64,000 bases of DNA from Prevotella sp. UBA2711 (GTDB lineage: Bacteria; Bacteroidota; Bacteroidia; Bacteroidales; Bacteroidaceae): the NCBI GenBank assembly GCA_002354095.1, contig DEKX01000005.1, positions 1 through 64,000 of the forward strand, in the 5' to 3' direction. Numbering within the stretch: the stretch's first letter is position 1; every line of letters starts with the position of its first letter. The notes below the pieces were generated by a model. The model made no database searches. It was not told the origin of the DNA and saw only the letters and a program-made list of their open reading frames with translations. Position numbers and translations under genes: made by a program. Below, piece by piece: positions 17,616 to 24,950 of the stretch.

Positions 17616-18806
17616 ATGCTCAAAGGCAAAAAGATCGTTTTGGGAATCACAGGCTCTATTGCAGCCTATAAGTCGTGCTATATCATCCGCGGCCTCATCA
17701 AGGCGGGTGCAGAAGTGCAGGTTGTCATCACCCCTGCAGGCAAGGAGTTTATAACGCCTATCACCCTTTCAGCACTCACACAGAAGCCCGTAATCAGCGA
17801 CTTCTTCTCACAGCGTGATGGTACATGGCACTCTCATGTATCATTGGGACTGTGGGCTGATGCCATGCTGATAGCCCCCTGCACAGCTTCTACACTGGGC
17901 AAGATGGCTCATGGCGTGGCCGACAATATGCTGATTACCACCTACTTGTCGATGAAAGCCCCTGTGTTCATTGCTCCCGCGATGGATCTTGACATGTACC
18001 GCCACCCCACCACACAGGATAATCTCCGCAAACTGCAATCATTCGGTAATCAAGTCATTGAGCCGCAGAGTGGTTTCCTCGCTTCCGGTTTGGAGGGTAA
18101 AGGACGTATGGAGGAACCCGAACGTATTGTAGAGTATCTGGACAACTATTTCGAGAAGAAGGACTTAACAGGTAAGAAAATAATGATTACCGCCGGTCCT
18201 ACTTATGAAAAGATAGACCCTGTACGTTTTATCGGCAACTACAGTAGTGGTAAGATGGGCTTTGCCTTGGCTGAAGAATGTGCCCGCCGTGGTGCTGATG
18301 TACAGTTGATAGCCGGTCCGGTGTCATTAACGGCGAATCATCCTAACATCCATCGCACGGATGTGGAAAGTTGTGAGCAGATGTATGAGGTTGCCACAAA
18401 GGTATATGCTGATAGCGATGCCGCCATTCTGTGTGCTGCTGTTGCCGACTTCCGTCCGGCTACCGTAGCCAGTCAGAAAATCAAGCGTGAAGGCGACGAG
18501 CTTGTCGTCCGCCTCCAACCTACTTACGACATTGCTGCTGCCCTTGGTCAAATGAAGCGTGCAGACCAGCGTCTCATAGGATTTGCCCTTGAGACCAACG
18601 ATGAACAGCAAAACGCCAAGGATAAACTGGAGCGCAAGAACTTAGACTTCATTGTTCTTAACTCCTTGCGCAACGAGGGCACTTGTTTCCAGTCTGACCA
18701 GAATCAGATCAGTATCATCACGCGCGACGGACAGCAAGACTATCCACGCAAACCGAAGTGTGATGTTGCTCGTGACATCATCGACCAATTAGTGTGCCGC
18801 TTATGA
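17616..18806 (+). CDS. coaBC: Phosphopantothenoylcysteine synthetase/decarboxylase
   Basis: A bifunctional coenzyme A enzyme. The N-terminal flavin-dependent decarboxylase (about 1-180) has GITGSIAAYKS, the active-site SLGLWAD and APAMDLDMY. The C-terminal synthetase (about 186-396) has ITAGPTYEKIDPVRFIGNYS and the nucleotide-binding region. The 396-residue length is normal. Its stop overlaps the next start as ATGA. Confidence 0.94.
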   Translation: MLKGKKIVLGITGSIAAYKSCYIIRGLIKAGAEVQVVITPAGKEFITPITLSALTQKPVISDFFSQRDGTWHSHVSLGLWADAMLIAPCTASTLGKMAHGVADNMLITTYLSMKAPVFIAPAMDLDMYRHPTTQDNLRKLQSFGNQVIEPQSGFLASGLEGKGRMEEPERIVEYLDNYFEKKDLTGKKIMITAGPTYEKIDPVRFIGNYSSGKMGFALAEECARRGADVQLIAGPVSLTANHPNIHRTDVESCEQMYEVATKVYADSDAAILCAAVADFRPATVASQKIKREGDELVVRLQPTYDIAAALGQMKRADQRLIGFALETNDEQQNAKDKLERKNLDFIVLNSLRNEGTCFQSDQNQISIITRDGQQDYPRKPKCDVARDIIDQLVCRL

Positions 18807-19702
18807 AACGTATCGTCTGGCTCGCTCTTGTATCTCTCCTTCCATTCTGCCTGCAAGCACAGGAACTGAATGCCAAGGTAACCATCAATCATGCCCAGAT
18901 ACAAGGCACAGACGCCAGCGTTTTCGAGACGTTAAAGCAGTCACTGGAACAGCTTCTCAACGACCGTCAATGGACTGATTATCAGTTCCAAAAGCACGAA
19001 CGCATAACGTGCAACTTTAATATCACGGTTACTAAATACGACAAGACGACCAACCGTTTTGAGTGTTCGGCTATGATTCAGGCCAACCGTCCTGTTTACT
19101 ACTCTACTTATACCACCACCTTATATAATAATAAGGACGATGACTTCCATTTCGACTATCAGCAGTACGACCAACTGAATTTCCAGGAGGATATCATCGA
19201 CAACCAACTGACAGCGCTCTTTGCCTATTATGCCTACCTTATCATCGGACTGAATCTCGACAGCTTTTCACCACTTGGAGGTACTGACGTACTACAACGC
19301 TGTCTGAATCTGGTCAATAATACGCAGAACCTCGGTTTCCCCGGCTGGAAGGCATTCGAAACCAGTCGCAACCGCTTTGCCATTATCAACGACTATCTCG
19401 ACGAACCCATGCGTCCTATGCGCCAATTGCAGTACGACTACTATCGTACGGGGCTCGACGAGATGAGTACCAATGCTGAGCGCGGGCGCACGCATATCAC
19501 TACAGCCCTGCAGAATCTCAAACAAGCCCACGAGAATAAACCACTCTCGCTGTTACCGCAGATATGGACTGACTATAAGCGCGACGAACTGGCCAACATC
19601 TATAAGGGCAAGGGTACGCAGAAAGAGAAACAGGAAGTCTATGACCTGCTTTTCAATATCAATGCATCCCAAAGCAACGCGTGGGATGAGATTAAGAAGT
19701 AA
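18803..19702 (+). CDS. DUF4835 secreted protein
   Basis: A 299-residue protein with signal peptide MKRIVWLALVSLLPFCLQAQ and no other membrane segment; probably periplasmic or surface-exposed. It begins QELNAKVTINHAQIQGTDASVF as in the Bacteroidetes DUF4835 family, whose function is unknown. The ATG at 18803 overlaps the coaBC stop (ATGA), preferred over an in-frame ATG at 18794. In Bacteroidetes it commonly sits between coaBC and recN, as here. Confidence 0.88.
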   Translation: MKRIVWLALVSLLPFCLQAQELNAKVTINHAQIQGTDASVFETLKQSLEQLLNDRQWTDYQFQKHERITCNFNITVTKYDKTTNRFECSAMIQANRPVYYSTYTTTLYNNKDDDFHFDYQQYDQLNFQEDIIDNQLTALFAYYAYLIIGLNLDSFSPLGGTDVLQRCLNLVNNTQNLGFPGWKAFETSRNRFAIINDYLDEPMRPMRQLQYDYYRTGLDEMSTNAERGRTHITTALQNLKQAHENKPLSLLPQIWTDYKRDELANIYKGKGTQKEKQEVYDLLFNINASQSNAWDEIKK

Positions 19703-19717
19703 GATGTTAAAACCATT

Positions 19718-21382
19718 ATGCTGAAACAATTATATATCAAGAACTTTACCCTGATTGACGAACTCGACATTGAGTTCCACACCGGTTTCTCTGTGATTAC
19801 AGGTGAAACGGGTGCCGGTAAGAGTATCATTCTTGGAGCCATTGGATTGTTGTTGGGACAACGGGCTGATTCTAAAACCATTAAGCAAGGAGCTGACCGT
19901 TGCATCATTGAAGCCCACTTCGATCTGAGCCGCTACAGTTTACAAAACTTTTTCACTGATAATGATATCGACTATGATGCCACTGACTGCATCATCCGCC
20001 GCGAACTGACCAGTGCCGGCAAGAGTCGTGCTTTTGTCAACGACACCCCCGTCAGTCTCGCTATGCTTAAGGAATTAGGCGATATGCTCGTGGACGTGCA
20101 TTCGCAGCACCAGAATCTGCTCTTGGGCAAACAAGACTTCCAGTTGGAGGTTATCGACACCCTGGCCAATGCCCATGAGGCTTTGAACACCTATCAGCAG
20201 TCGTTTACGTCCTATCACGATAAGCAGCGAGAATTGGAACAGATGCAGCAGGAGATAGAGCGCAATCGCCAGAATCAGGATTTCCTTCAATTCCAATACG
20301 ATGAACTCACCAACGCCCAACTGGCAGCCGGTGAGCAGGAAGAGTTGGAACAGACGCACGAGACGATGGCACATAGCGAGGACATCAAGACAGCCCTCTA
20401 TGAAGCACAGACCCATCTCACTGCCGACGAACAGGGCATTCTTCCTCAGTTGCGCAAGTCTATTTCTGCACTCAGTAGTATTGCTAAGGTTTACTCCACT
20501 ACAACAGATTGGGTTGAACGTTTGGAATCTTGTCAAATCGAACTCAAGGATATTGCCCAGGATGTTGATGACCATTTGGAGCGTATTGATTTCGACCCAC
20601 AGGAGTTGGAGCGTATCAGTGAACGACTGGACCGTCTCTACGACCTCGAAAAGAAATACCATGCTGAAAGTGTAAGCGAACTCATCCAACAGCGTGACTT
20701 GCTGAAACAGCAACTCTCGCAGATGGAGAATAGTGACGAGGCACTGTCTGTCCTGCGCACCGAACTTTCAGCCCTTCAGGAGCAATGTCAGAAACAGGCA
20801 GACCGCCTGACGAAGATGCGCCAGCAATCTGCTAAACAGATTGAGCGCCAGATGACAGAACGTCTTGTACCACTGGGTATGCCTCACGTACGGTTTGAAG
20901 TACACATGGAAAAAGGTGAATTGCGACGCGACGGACAGGACAACATCTCCTTCCTTTTCAGTGCCAACACCTCCAGTCCCCTTCAACCTATTTCTCAGGT
21001 AGCTTCCGGTGGTGAGATAGCCCGTGTCATGCTCGCCCTCAAAGCCATGATCAGCGGTGCAGTCAAACTGCCTACCATTATATTCGACGAGATAGATACA
21101 GGTGTCAGTGGTAAGATAGCCGAACGCATGGCTGATATCATGCGCGAAATGGGCAATCAGGACCGCCAGGTCATCTCTATTACCCACCTCCCTCAGATAG
21201 CGGCATTAGGTACCACCCACTACCGTGTCAGTAAGCAAGAGAGTGCTTCCGGCACCATCAGTCGCATGCAGTTGCTTTCACCCGAAGAGCGTATTCACGA
21301 GATTGCCCAGATGCTGAGTGGCAGTGATGTTTCTGCCGCTGCTATCGAAAATGCTAAAGAACTTTTGAAAGTTGAAAATTAA
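19718..21382 (+). CDS. recN: DNA repair ATPase RecN
   Basis: An SMC-like protein for double-strand break repair. The 554-residue protein has Walker A GETGAGKS at 29-36, a long coiled coil at about 150-370, the ABC signature in SQVASGGEIARVML, and Walker B PTIIFDEIDTGVSG. The gene starts 15 bases after DUF4835 and ends 7 bases before the next ATG. Confidence 0.94.
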   Translation: MLKQLYIKNFTLIDELDIEFHTGFSVITGETGAGKSIILGAIGLLLGQRADSKTIKQGADRCIIEAHFDLSRYSLQNFFTDNDIDYDATDCIIRRELTSAGKSRAFVNDTPVSLAMLKELGDMLVDVHSQHQNLLLGKQDFQLEVIDTLANAHEALNTYQQSFTSYHDKQRELEQMQQEIERNRQNQDFLQFQYDELTNAQLAAGEQEELEQTHETMAHSEDIKTALYEAQTHLTADEQGILPQLRKSISALSSIAKVYSTTTDWVERLESCQIELKDIAQDVDDHLERIDFDPQELERISERLDRLYDLEKKYHAESVSELIQQRDLLKQQLSQMENSDEALSVLRTELSALQEQCQKQADRLTKMRQQSAKQIERQMTERLVPLGMPHVRFEVHMEKGELRRDGQDNISFLFSANTSSPLQPISQVASGGEIARVMLALKAMISGAVKLPTIIFDEIDTGVSGKIAERMADIMREMGNQDRQVISITHLPQIAALGTTHYRVSKQESASGTISRMQLLSPEERIHEIAQMLSGSDVSAAAIENAKELLKVEN

Positions 21383-21389
21383 AACGATT

Positions 21390-23060
21390 ATGAAACGTAT
21401 CCTAATAGTATTCCAGTTCCTTTTGTTTACCCTACTTCCCATGTCCGCACAGTCGTGGGCAGGCAAACAGGGTAAGTCCATGCTTACAGTGAAGACTTTT
21501 TCTGCTGACGGTCAGTTATTAGCCAGCAGCACTGGTTTCTTTGTGGGCAGTAACGGCGAGGCTGTCAGCACCTTTGCCCCTTTCATCGGTGCCCAGCGTG
21601 CTATTGTCATTGATTCACAGGGCAAAGAATTTGCCGTGGAAGAAATCATCGGAGCCAACGAAACCTACGATGTAGCCAAGTTCCAGACTGCTGCCCGTAA
21701 GACGCAGGCTCTCCCCATAGCCACATCAGCTGCCACAGGTACCAATATCTGGCTCATGCCCTACACCGTCAACAAGCAGCCTCAGTGCGTGGCTGGCACC
21801 GTGAAGAGTGTTGAGACATTCTCAGAAACCTATCAGTACTACACGCTGAATCTCAACATCCAAGACAGTCAGGTTAGCAGCCCCATTCTGGATCAGGACG
21901 GTGCTGTTGTCGGTATCGTACAACCTTCTGCAGACGGACAGAATGGTGTGGCTTATGCTGTCAGTGCCCGTTTCGCCAACGATCTGAAGACCAGTAGCAT
22001 GGCTGTCAACGACCCGGTACTTCGTCAGACATCCATCCCTGTTGCATTGCCCAATGATGCCAAGGATGCCACTGTGGCGCTGTTCTTAGCCTCTTCTACA
22101 CTGAATGAGACGCAATATGCCAACCTCATCGACCGTTTCGTCCGTAAATTCCCCAACGTCCCCGATGGCTATATCAATCGTGCCCGTCTCTCCACCTCTA
22201 AGGGTCGTTATAGTGCTGCTGAAGATGATATGCAACAGGCTGTCAAGGTGGGAGGCAATAGTGACGATGTCCACTATCAGTATGCCGACCTCATTTATCA
22301 GAAAGAACTCTATCAGAGCGACCAGCCTTTCGATGCTTGGAATCTCGACAAGGCTTTCAGTGAATCGCAGGAAGCCTACCGCATCAATCCAATGTCCGTC
22401 TATCTCCAGCAACAAGCACAAATCCGTTTTGCCCAGGCCCGTTATGACGAGGCATATACGCTTTACGAGCAACTCACCCATACCGATTTGCGCAGTGCTG
22501 ATATTTTCTATGCAGCCTCACAGTGCAAACAGCGTTTAGGCGATACTGATGCACAGATGGCCTTGCTCGACAGTGCTGTTAATCAGTTCTCACGTCCTTA
22601 TGTCAAGACGGCAGCCCCCTATCTCTTAGCCCGTGCTCAGGCATTGACAGAAAGAGGTAAATACCGTCCTGCCGTCAACGACTTCAATGAATACGAACAG
22701 TTGATGAGTGCACAGTTGGAGGCCCCATTCTTCTACCAGCGTTCTATAGCCGAGACGGGTGGGCATTTGTATCAGCAGGCCCTGAACGACCTCAACCGTG
22801 CTATCGAGATGGCACCTTCTGAACCGATGTACCGTGCTGAGAAGGCTTCGTTGCAGGTTCGTGTCGGACAGCATAAGGAAGCCATCGCTACCGCCCAGCA
22901 ACTCATTAAGATGGCGCCTGAACTGTCTGATGGCTATCTCTTCTTAGGACTTGCCCAGTGTCTCACCAATCAGAAAGCCGAAGGAGCCCGAAATCTCACC
23001 AAAGCGAAGGAATTGGGTAATGAACAAGCCCAATCTTTGATAGATAAGTACGCCAAATAA
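21390..23060 (+). CDS. Inactive trypsin-fold protein with TPR repeats
   Basis: A 556-residue exported protein (signal peptide to about residue 21, MSAQ). Residues 28-200 follow the trypsin/HtrA fold: SSTGFFVGSNGEAVSTFAPF, ETYDVAKF and DSQVSSPILDQDGAVVGIV. The His position reads FAPF and the Ser position lies in QVSSP, so the catalytic His and Ser seem lost. About 210-556 are TPR-like helical repeats, suggesting a binding role. The ATG at 21390 gives a clean signal peptide and is preferred over a TTG at 21372. Confidence 0.8.
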   Translation: MKRILIVFQFLLFTLLPMSAQSWAGKQGKSMLTVKTFSADGQLLASSTGFFVGSNGEAVSTFAPFIGAQRAIVIDSQGKEFAVEEIIGANETYDVAKFQTAARKTQALPIATSAATGTNIWLMPYTVNKQPQCVAGTVKSVETFSETYQYYTLNLNIQDSQVSSPILDQDGAVVGIVQPSADGQNGVAYAVSARFANDLKTSSMAVNDPVLRQTSIPVALPNDAKDATVALFLASSTLNETQYANLIDRFVRKFPNVPDGYINRARLSTSKGRYSAAEDDMQQAVKVGGNSDDVHYQYADLIYQKELYQSDQPFDAWNLDKAFSESQEAYRINPMSVYLQQQAQIRFAQARYDEAYTLYEQLTHTDLRSADIFYAASQCKQRLGDTDAQMALLDSAVNQFSRPYVKTAAPYLLARAQALTERGKYRPAVNDFNEYEQLMSAQLEAPFFYQRSIAETGGHLYQQALNDLNRAIEMAPSEPMYRAEKASLQVRVGQHKEAIATAQQLIKMAPELSDGYLFLGLAQCLTNQKAEGARNLTKAKELGNEQAQSLIDKYAK

Positions 23061-23110
23061 CCGCGAACAGCAGGCTTTGGAAAGAAATATTAAAAAAAGT
23101 TCCGAAAAAG

Positions 23111-23142
23111 TTTGGTAGTTCCGTAAAAAGTGCGTACCTTTG
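23111..23142 (+). promoter_or_regulatory. tRNA-Arg promoter
   Basis: TTTG at 23111-23114 and TACCTTTG at 23135-23142 are separated by 20 bases, a consensus pair. Transcription should start near 23146, about 28 bases before the mature tRNA 5' end. Confidence 0.8.
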
Positions 23143-23173
23143 CAACCGCAAATCAGAAATGAGGAGCCAAGGA

Positions 23174-23247
23174 GGTTCCGTAGCTCAACTGAATAGAGCA
23201 TCTGACTACGGATCAGAAGGTTGTGGGTTTGAATCCCGCCGGAATCA
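23174..23247 (+). tRNA. tRNA-Arg (anticodon ACG)
   Basis: A full cloverleaf of 74 bases. Acceptor GGTTCCG (23174) pairs with CGGAATC (23240) with one G-U pair. The D stem is GCTC/GAGC, the anticodon stem TCTGA/TCAGA with loop CTACGGA (anticodon ACG at 23208-23210), and the T stem GTGGG/CCCGC. The discriminator is A and CCA is not encoded. The T loop is TTTGAAT, with T instead of C at position 56, and the D loop has GA where GG is usual. A34 implies TadA editing to inosine. Confidence 0.95.
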
Positions 23248-23256
23248 CAAAGTAAG

Positions 23257-23297
23257 AAAAATGACAAGCAATTACGCTTGTCATTTTCTCTTTTTTT
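23257..23297 (+). terminator. tRNA-Arg terminator
   Basis: AAAATGACAAGC (23258-23269) pairs perfectly with GCTTGTCATTTT (23276-23287) around a 6-base loop, followed by CTCTTTTTTT. A strong intrinsic terminator. Confidence 0.9.
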
Positions 23298-23344
23298 ATA
23301 GGCTATGTCTTTCCTCAAAACTTATCCTGAATCTGACACAGCTC

Positions 23345-23722
23345 TTACAACTCTTTCACTAAATCCCTGTCAGCTGGGAGCCAGTTCACGCTCTCCAGTT
23401 CCTCCTTCCGCAACCACTTGGCAGCCTCATGCTCCTTCAGTTCCAAGTGTCCACTCTCCACATGACAGAAGTAACAGTGCAACTTGAGATGAAACTGCGG
23501 GTAATCCCACTCTATCGTCTTCACGAATCGCTCAATCACGATTCTCGTTTCCAGTTCCTCCCATATCTCACGTTTCAAAGCCTCCTCAGCCATTTCCCCT
23601 GGTTCCATCTTCCCGCCAGGAAACTCCCAGTAGTCCTTGAAATCCCCATATCCACGCTGCGTGACAAATATCCGCCCCGCTGCATCATGAATAATCGCTG
23701 CTACAACCTCTATCTGTTTCAT
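23345..23722 (-). CDS. NUDIX hydrolase, MutT-like
   Basis: A 125-residue NUDIX pyrophosphohydrolase; the MutT/8-oxo-dGTP role is likely but unproven. The NUDIX box reads GGKMEPGEMAEEALKREIWEEL at about 36-57 and fits GX5EX7REUXEEXGU. It starts EVVAAIIHDAAGRIFVTQRGYGDFKDYWEFP as in MutT. It is the first gene after the tRNA, on the opposite strand. Confidence 0.9.
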   Translation of the reverse strand: MKQIEVVAAIIHDAAGRIFVTQRGYGDFKDYWEFPGGKMEPGEMAEEALKREIWEELETRIVIERFVKTIEWDYPQFHLKLHCYFCHVESGHLELKEHEAAKWLRKEELESVNWLPADRDLVKEL

Positions 23723-23866
23723 ACTATTTCCTCAATTCGGGTGCAAAAGTACGAAGCTTTTCTCAAACGGCAATGGATTTGCTGAATTATTTCCCTTTTT
23801 CTTTGCCTTGAGTCTAAGATAGGCATCATGCCTGAGCAAGACTATGATTATTTTCTTCTCCAAAAA

Positions 23867-23936
23867 TTTGCCGATGTCGGCAAAAATAACTATCTTTGTA
23901 GGCACATCGGCGTTAAAAACTTGCCGATAGCCGTAA
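23867..23936 (+). promoter_or_regulatory. Operator-flanked promoter of a decayed gene
   Basis: TTTG at 23867-23870 and TATCTTTG at 23891-23898 are 20 bases apart. A perfect palindrome TTGCCGATGTCGGCAA (23868-23883) covers the -33 side. A half-site ATCGGCG lies near 23906 and an imperfect second copy TTGCCGATAGCCGTAA at 23921-23936. This arrangement is typical of self-repressed genes such as toxin-antitoxin or HTH operons. The original first gene is now mostly gone. Confidence 0.65.
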
Positions 23937-24039
23937 AGACTGGTTTGCAGTAGGTGATCTTTTAGACACCTGCCTCTCTGCTCAAGACAGTTATAAAGCA
24001 TTGTTGGATTATTTTAAAGTCAGCTATCAGCAGGAATGA
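23917..24039 (+). pseudogene. Tail of an unidentified gene behind the operators
   Basis: A 40-codon open frame with no usable start, encoding DWFAVGDLLDTCLSAQD and ending YQQE. Its stop overlaps the next ATG as ATGA, the layout of a real upstream partner gene. I read it as the 3' remnant of an autoregulated gene whose 5' part was deleted. I do not recognise the family. Confidence 0.4.
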
Positions 24040-24602
24040 TGAATTTCAAAGTTCAAAAAAGAAATATTACGAAAATAGTAGTTGGTATATATTTGGTGAT
24101 GTTTACATCAACCATTACAGCCCAGACTTCTTCCCGAACGATTAAGGAAGGAAACAGAACTATCGTGGAAGAAACCAGCAAAAGTAATTATGGTAATACA
24201 TATTACCAATATTCCATAGCAGATATTTCTGAAAGGGTTGACAATATCAAAAAGAAAAAGAAGGAATTCAATTATAATGCTGAATACACGTATCCTATTT
24301 ACAAGAATCAACAACTGATGAAAGATGAATATAAAAAGTTGAATAGCCTATATCATACTTGCCTCGGGAACAACAAGAAGAAATTATCGTCAAATGACAT
24401 TCAATACGATGGAAAGGCTTTGATCAACGATGATGGAAGTGTTATCTGCTATAAGATTATAGCGAAAACACCTTTGATGGAATTGTTTACAGCAAAGGAA
24501 TTGCTGAATATTTTTGACACCATCAATTCTTTCCGCTTTACTACTCCATTGATGAAGTATGAATCAACAGGCTATTTGGAAACGATGCTTGGCTATTTTT
24601 GA
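24036..24602 (+). CDS. Secreted protein of unknown function
   Basis: A 188-residue protein with an N-terminal hydrophobic segment (about 13-29) ending TITAQ, which looks like a signal peptide cut near residue 30. The rest is Lys/Asn/Tyr-rich with no membrane segment. I do not recognise a family. It starts in an ATGA overlap with the relic at 23917 and ends before a strong terminator, so it is expressed from the operator promoter if at all. Codons are more A/T-rich than the core genes, which suggests acquisition. Confidence 0.65.
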   Translation: MMNFKVQKRNITKIVVGIYLVMFTSTITAQTSSRTIKEGNRTIVEETSKSNYGNTYYQYSIADISERVDNIKKKKKEFNYNAEYTYPIYKNQQLMKDEYKKLNSLYHTCLGNNKKKLSSNDIQYDGKALINDDGSVICYKIIAKTPLMELFTAKELLNIFDTINSFRFTTPLMKYESTGYLETMLGYF

Positions 24603-24628
24603 CAACAACAATGTCATAGGTGTTCATC

Positions 24629-24668
24629 TAATCATGGGGGCATTACGTCCCCATGATTATTTTGTTAT
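24629..24668 (+). terminator. Terminator of the secreted-protein gene
   Basis: TAATCATGGGG (24629-24639) pairs perfectly with CCCCATGATTA (24649-24659), followed by TTTTGTT. It stands 27 bases after the stop codon. Confidence 0.85.
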
Positions 24669-24907
24669 CTTGAAGCCGCAAGGGCTTTCATTTCAGCCTC
24701 TCTTCTTATTATTCTCCCTGATTCTGAATCTTGTTGAGCGAATGGCTTCTTGGGTGATAGCCATGATGGTTTGTACCTGCTTGTCAGTTTTTCCTATGGC
24801 ATACAGAGTGCTCTATGCTGTTGCAGCCGACCGTCAGGTAACACGTATCACTTCTGACGATTTCGTAAGGCGTCATCACCTGAAAAATGAAGAGAAAAAG
24901 CAAAACG

Positions 24908-24931
24908 GTTCGCCTGCTGGTGAACTTTTTT
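24908..24931 (+). terminator. Second + strand terminator before the defence operon
   Basis: GTTCGCC pairs with GGTGAAC (one G-U) around TGCT, then TTTTTT. It would stop + strand transcripts from running into the 3' end of the reverse restriction gene. Confidence 0.65.
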
Positions 24932-24950
24932 AATGCAGAAGCGTGATGAA

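Larger units (their letters stand above)
24603..24950. other. Gap holding two terminators and a doubtful frame
   Basis: A strong hairpin stands at 24629 and a weaker one at 24908. A 124-codon + frame from 24559 to 24933 crosses the first hairpin, overlaps the preceding gene and lacks recognisable domains; I do not call it a gene. Bases 24885-24901 repeat at 31276-31292. Confidence 0.5.

Noticed and set aside
23732..24001. An 89-codon reverse frame opposite the operator region
   Set aside because: It runs across the promoter and palindromes on the other strand and has no similarity I can recognise.
24559..24933. A 124-codon + frame after the secreted-protein gene
   Set aside because: It overlaps the gene before it, crosses a strong terminator and shows no family; kept only as a note for the gap.
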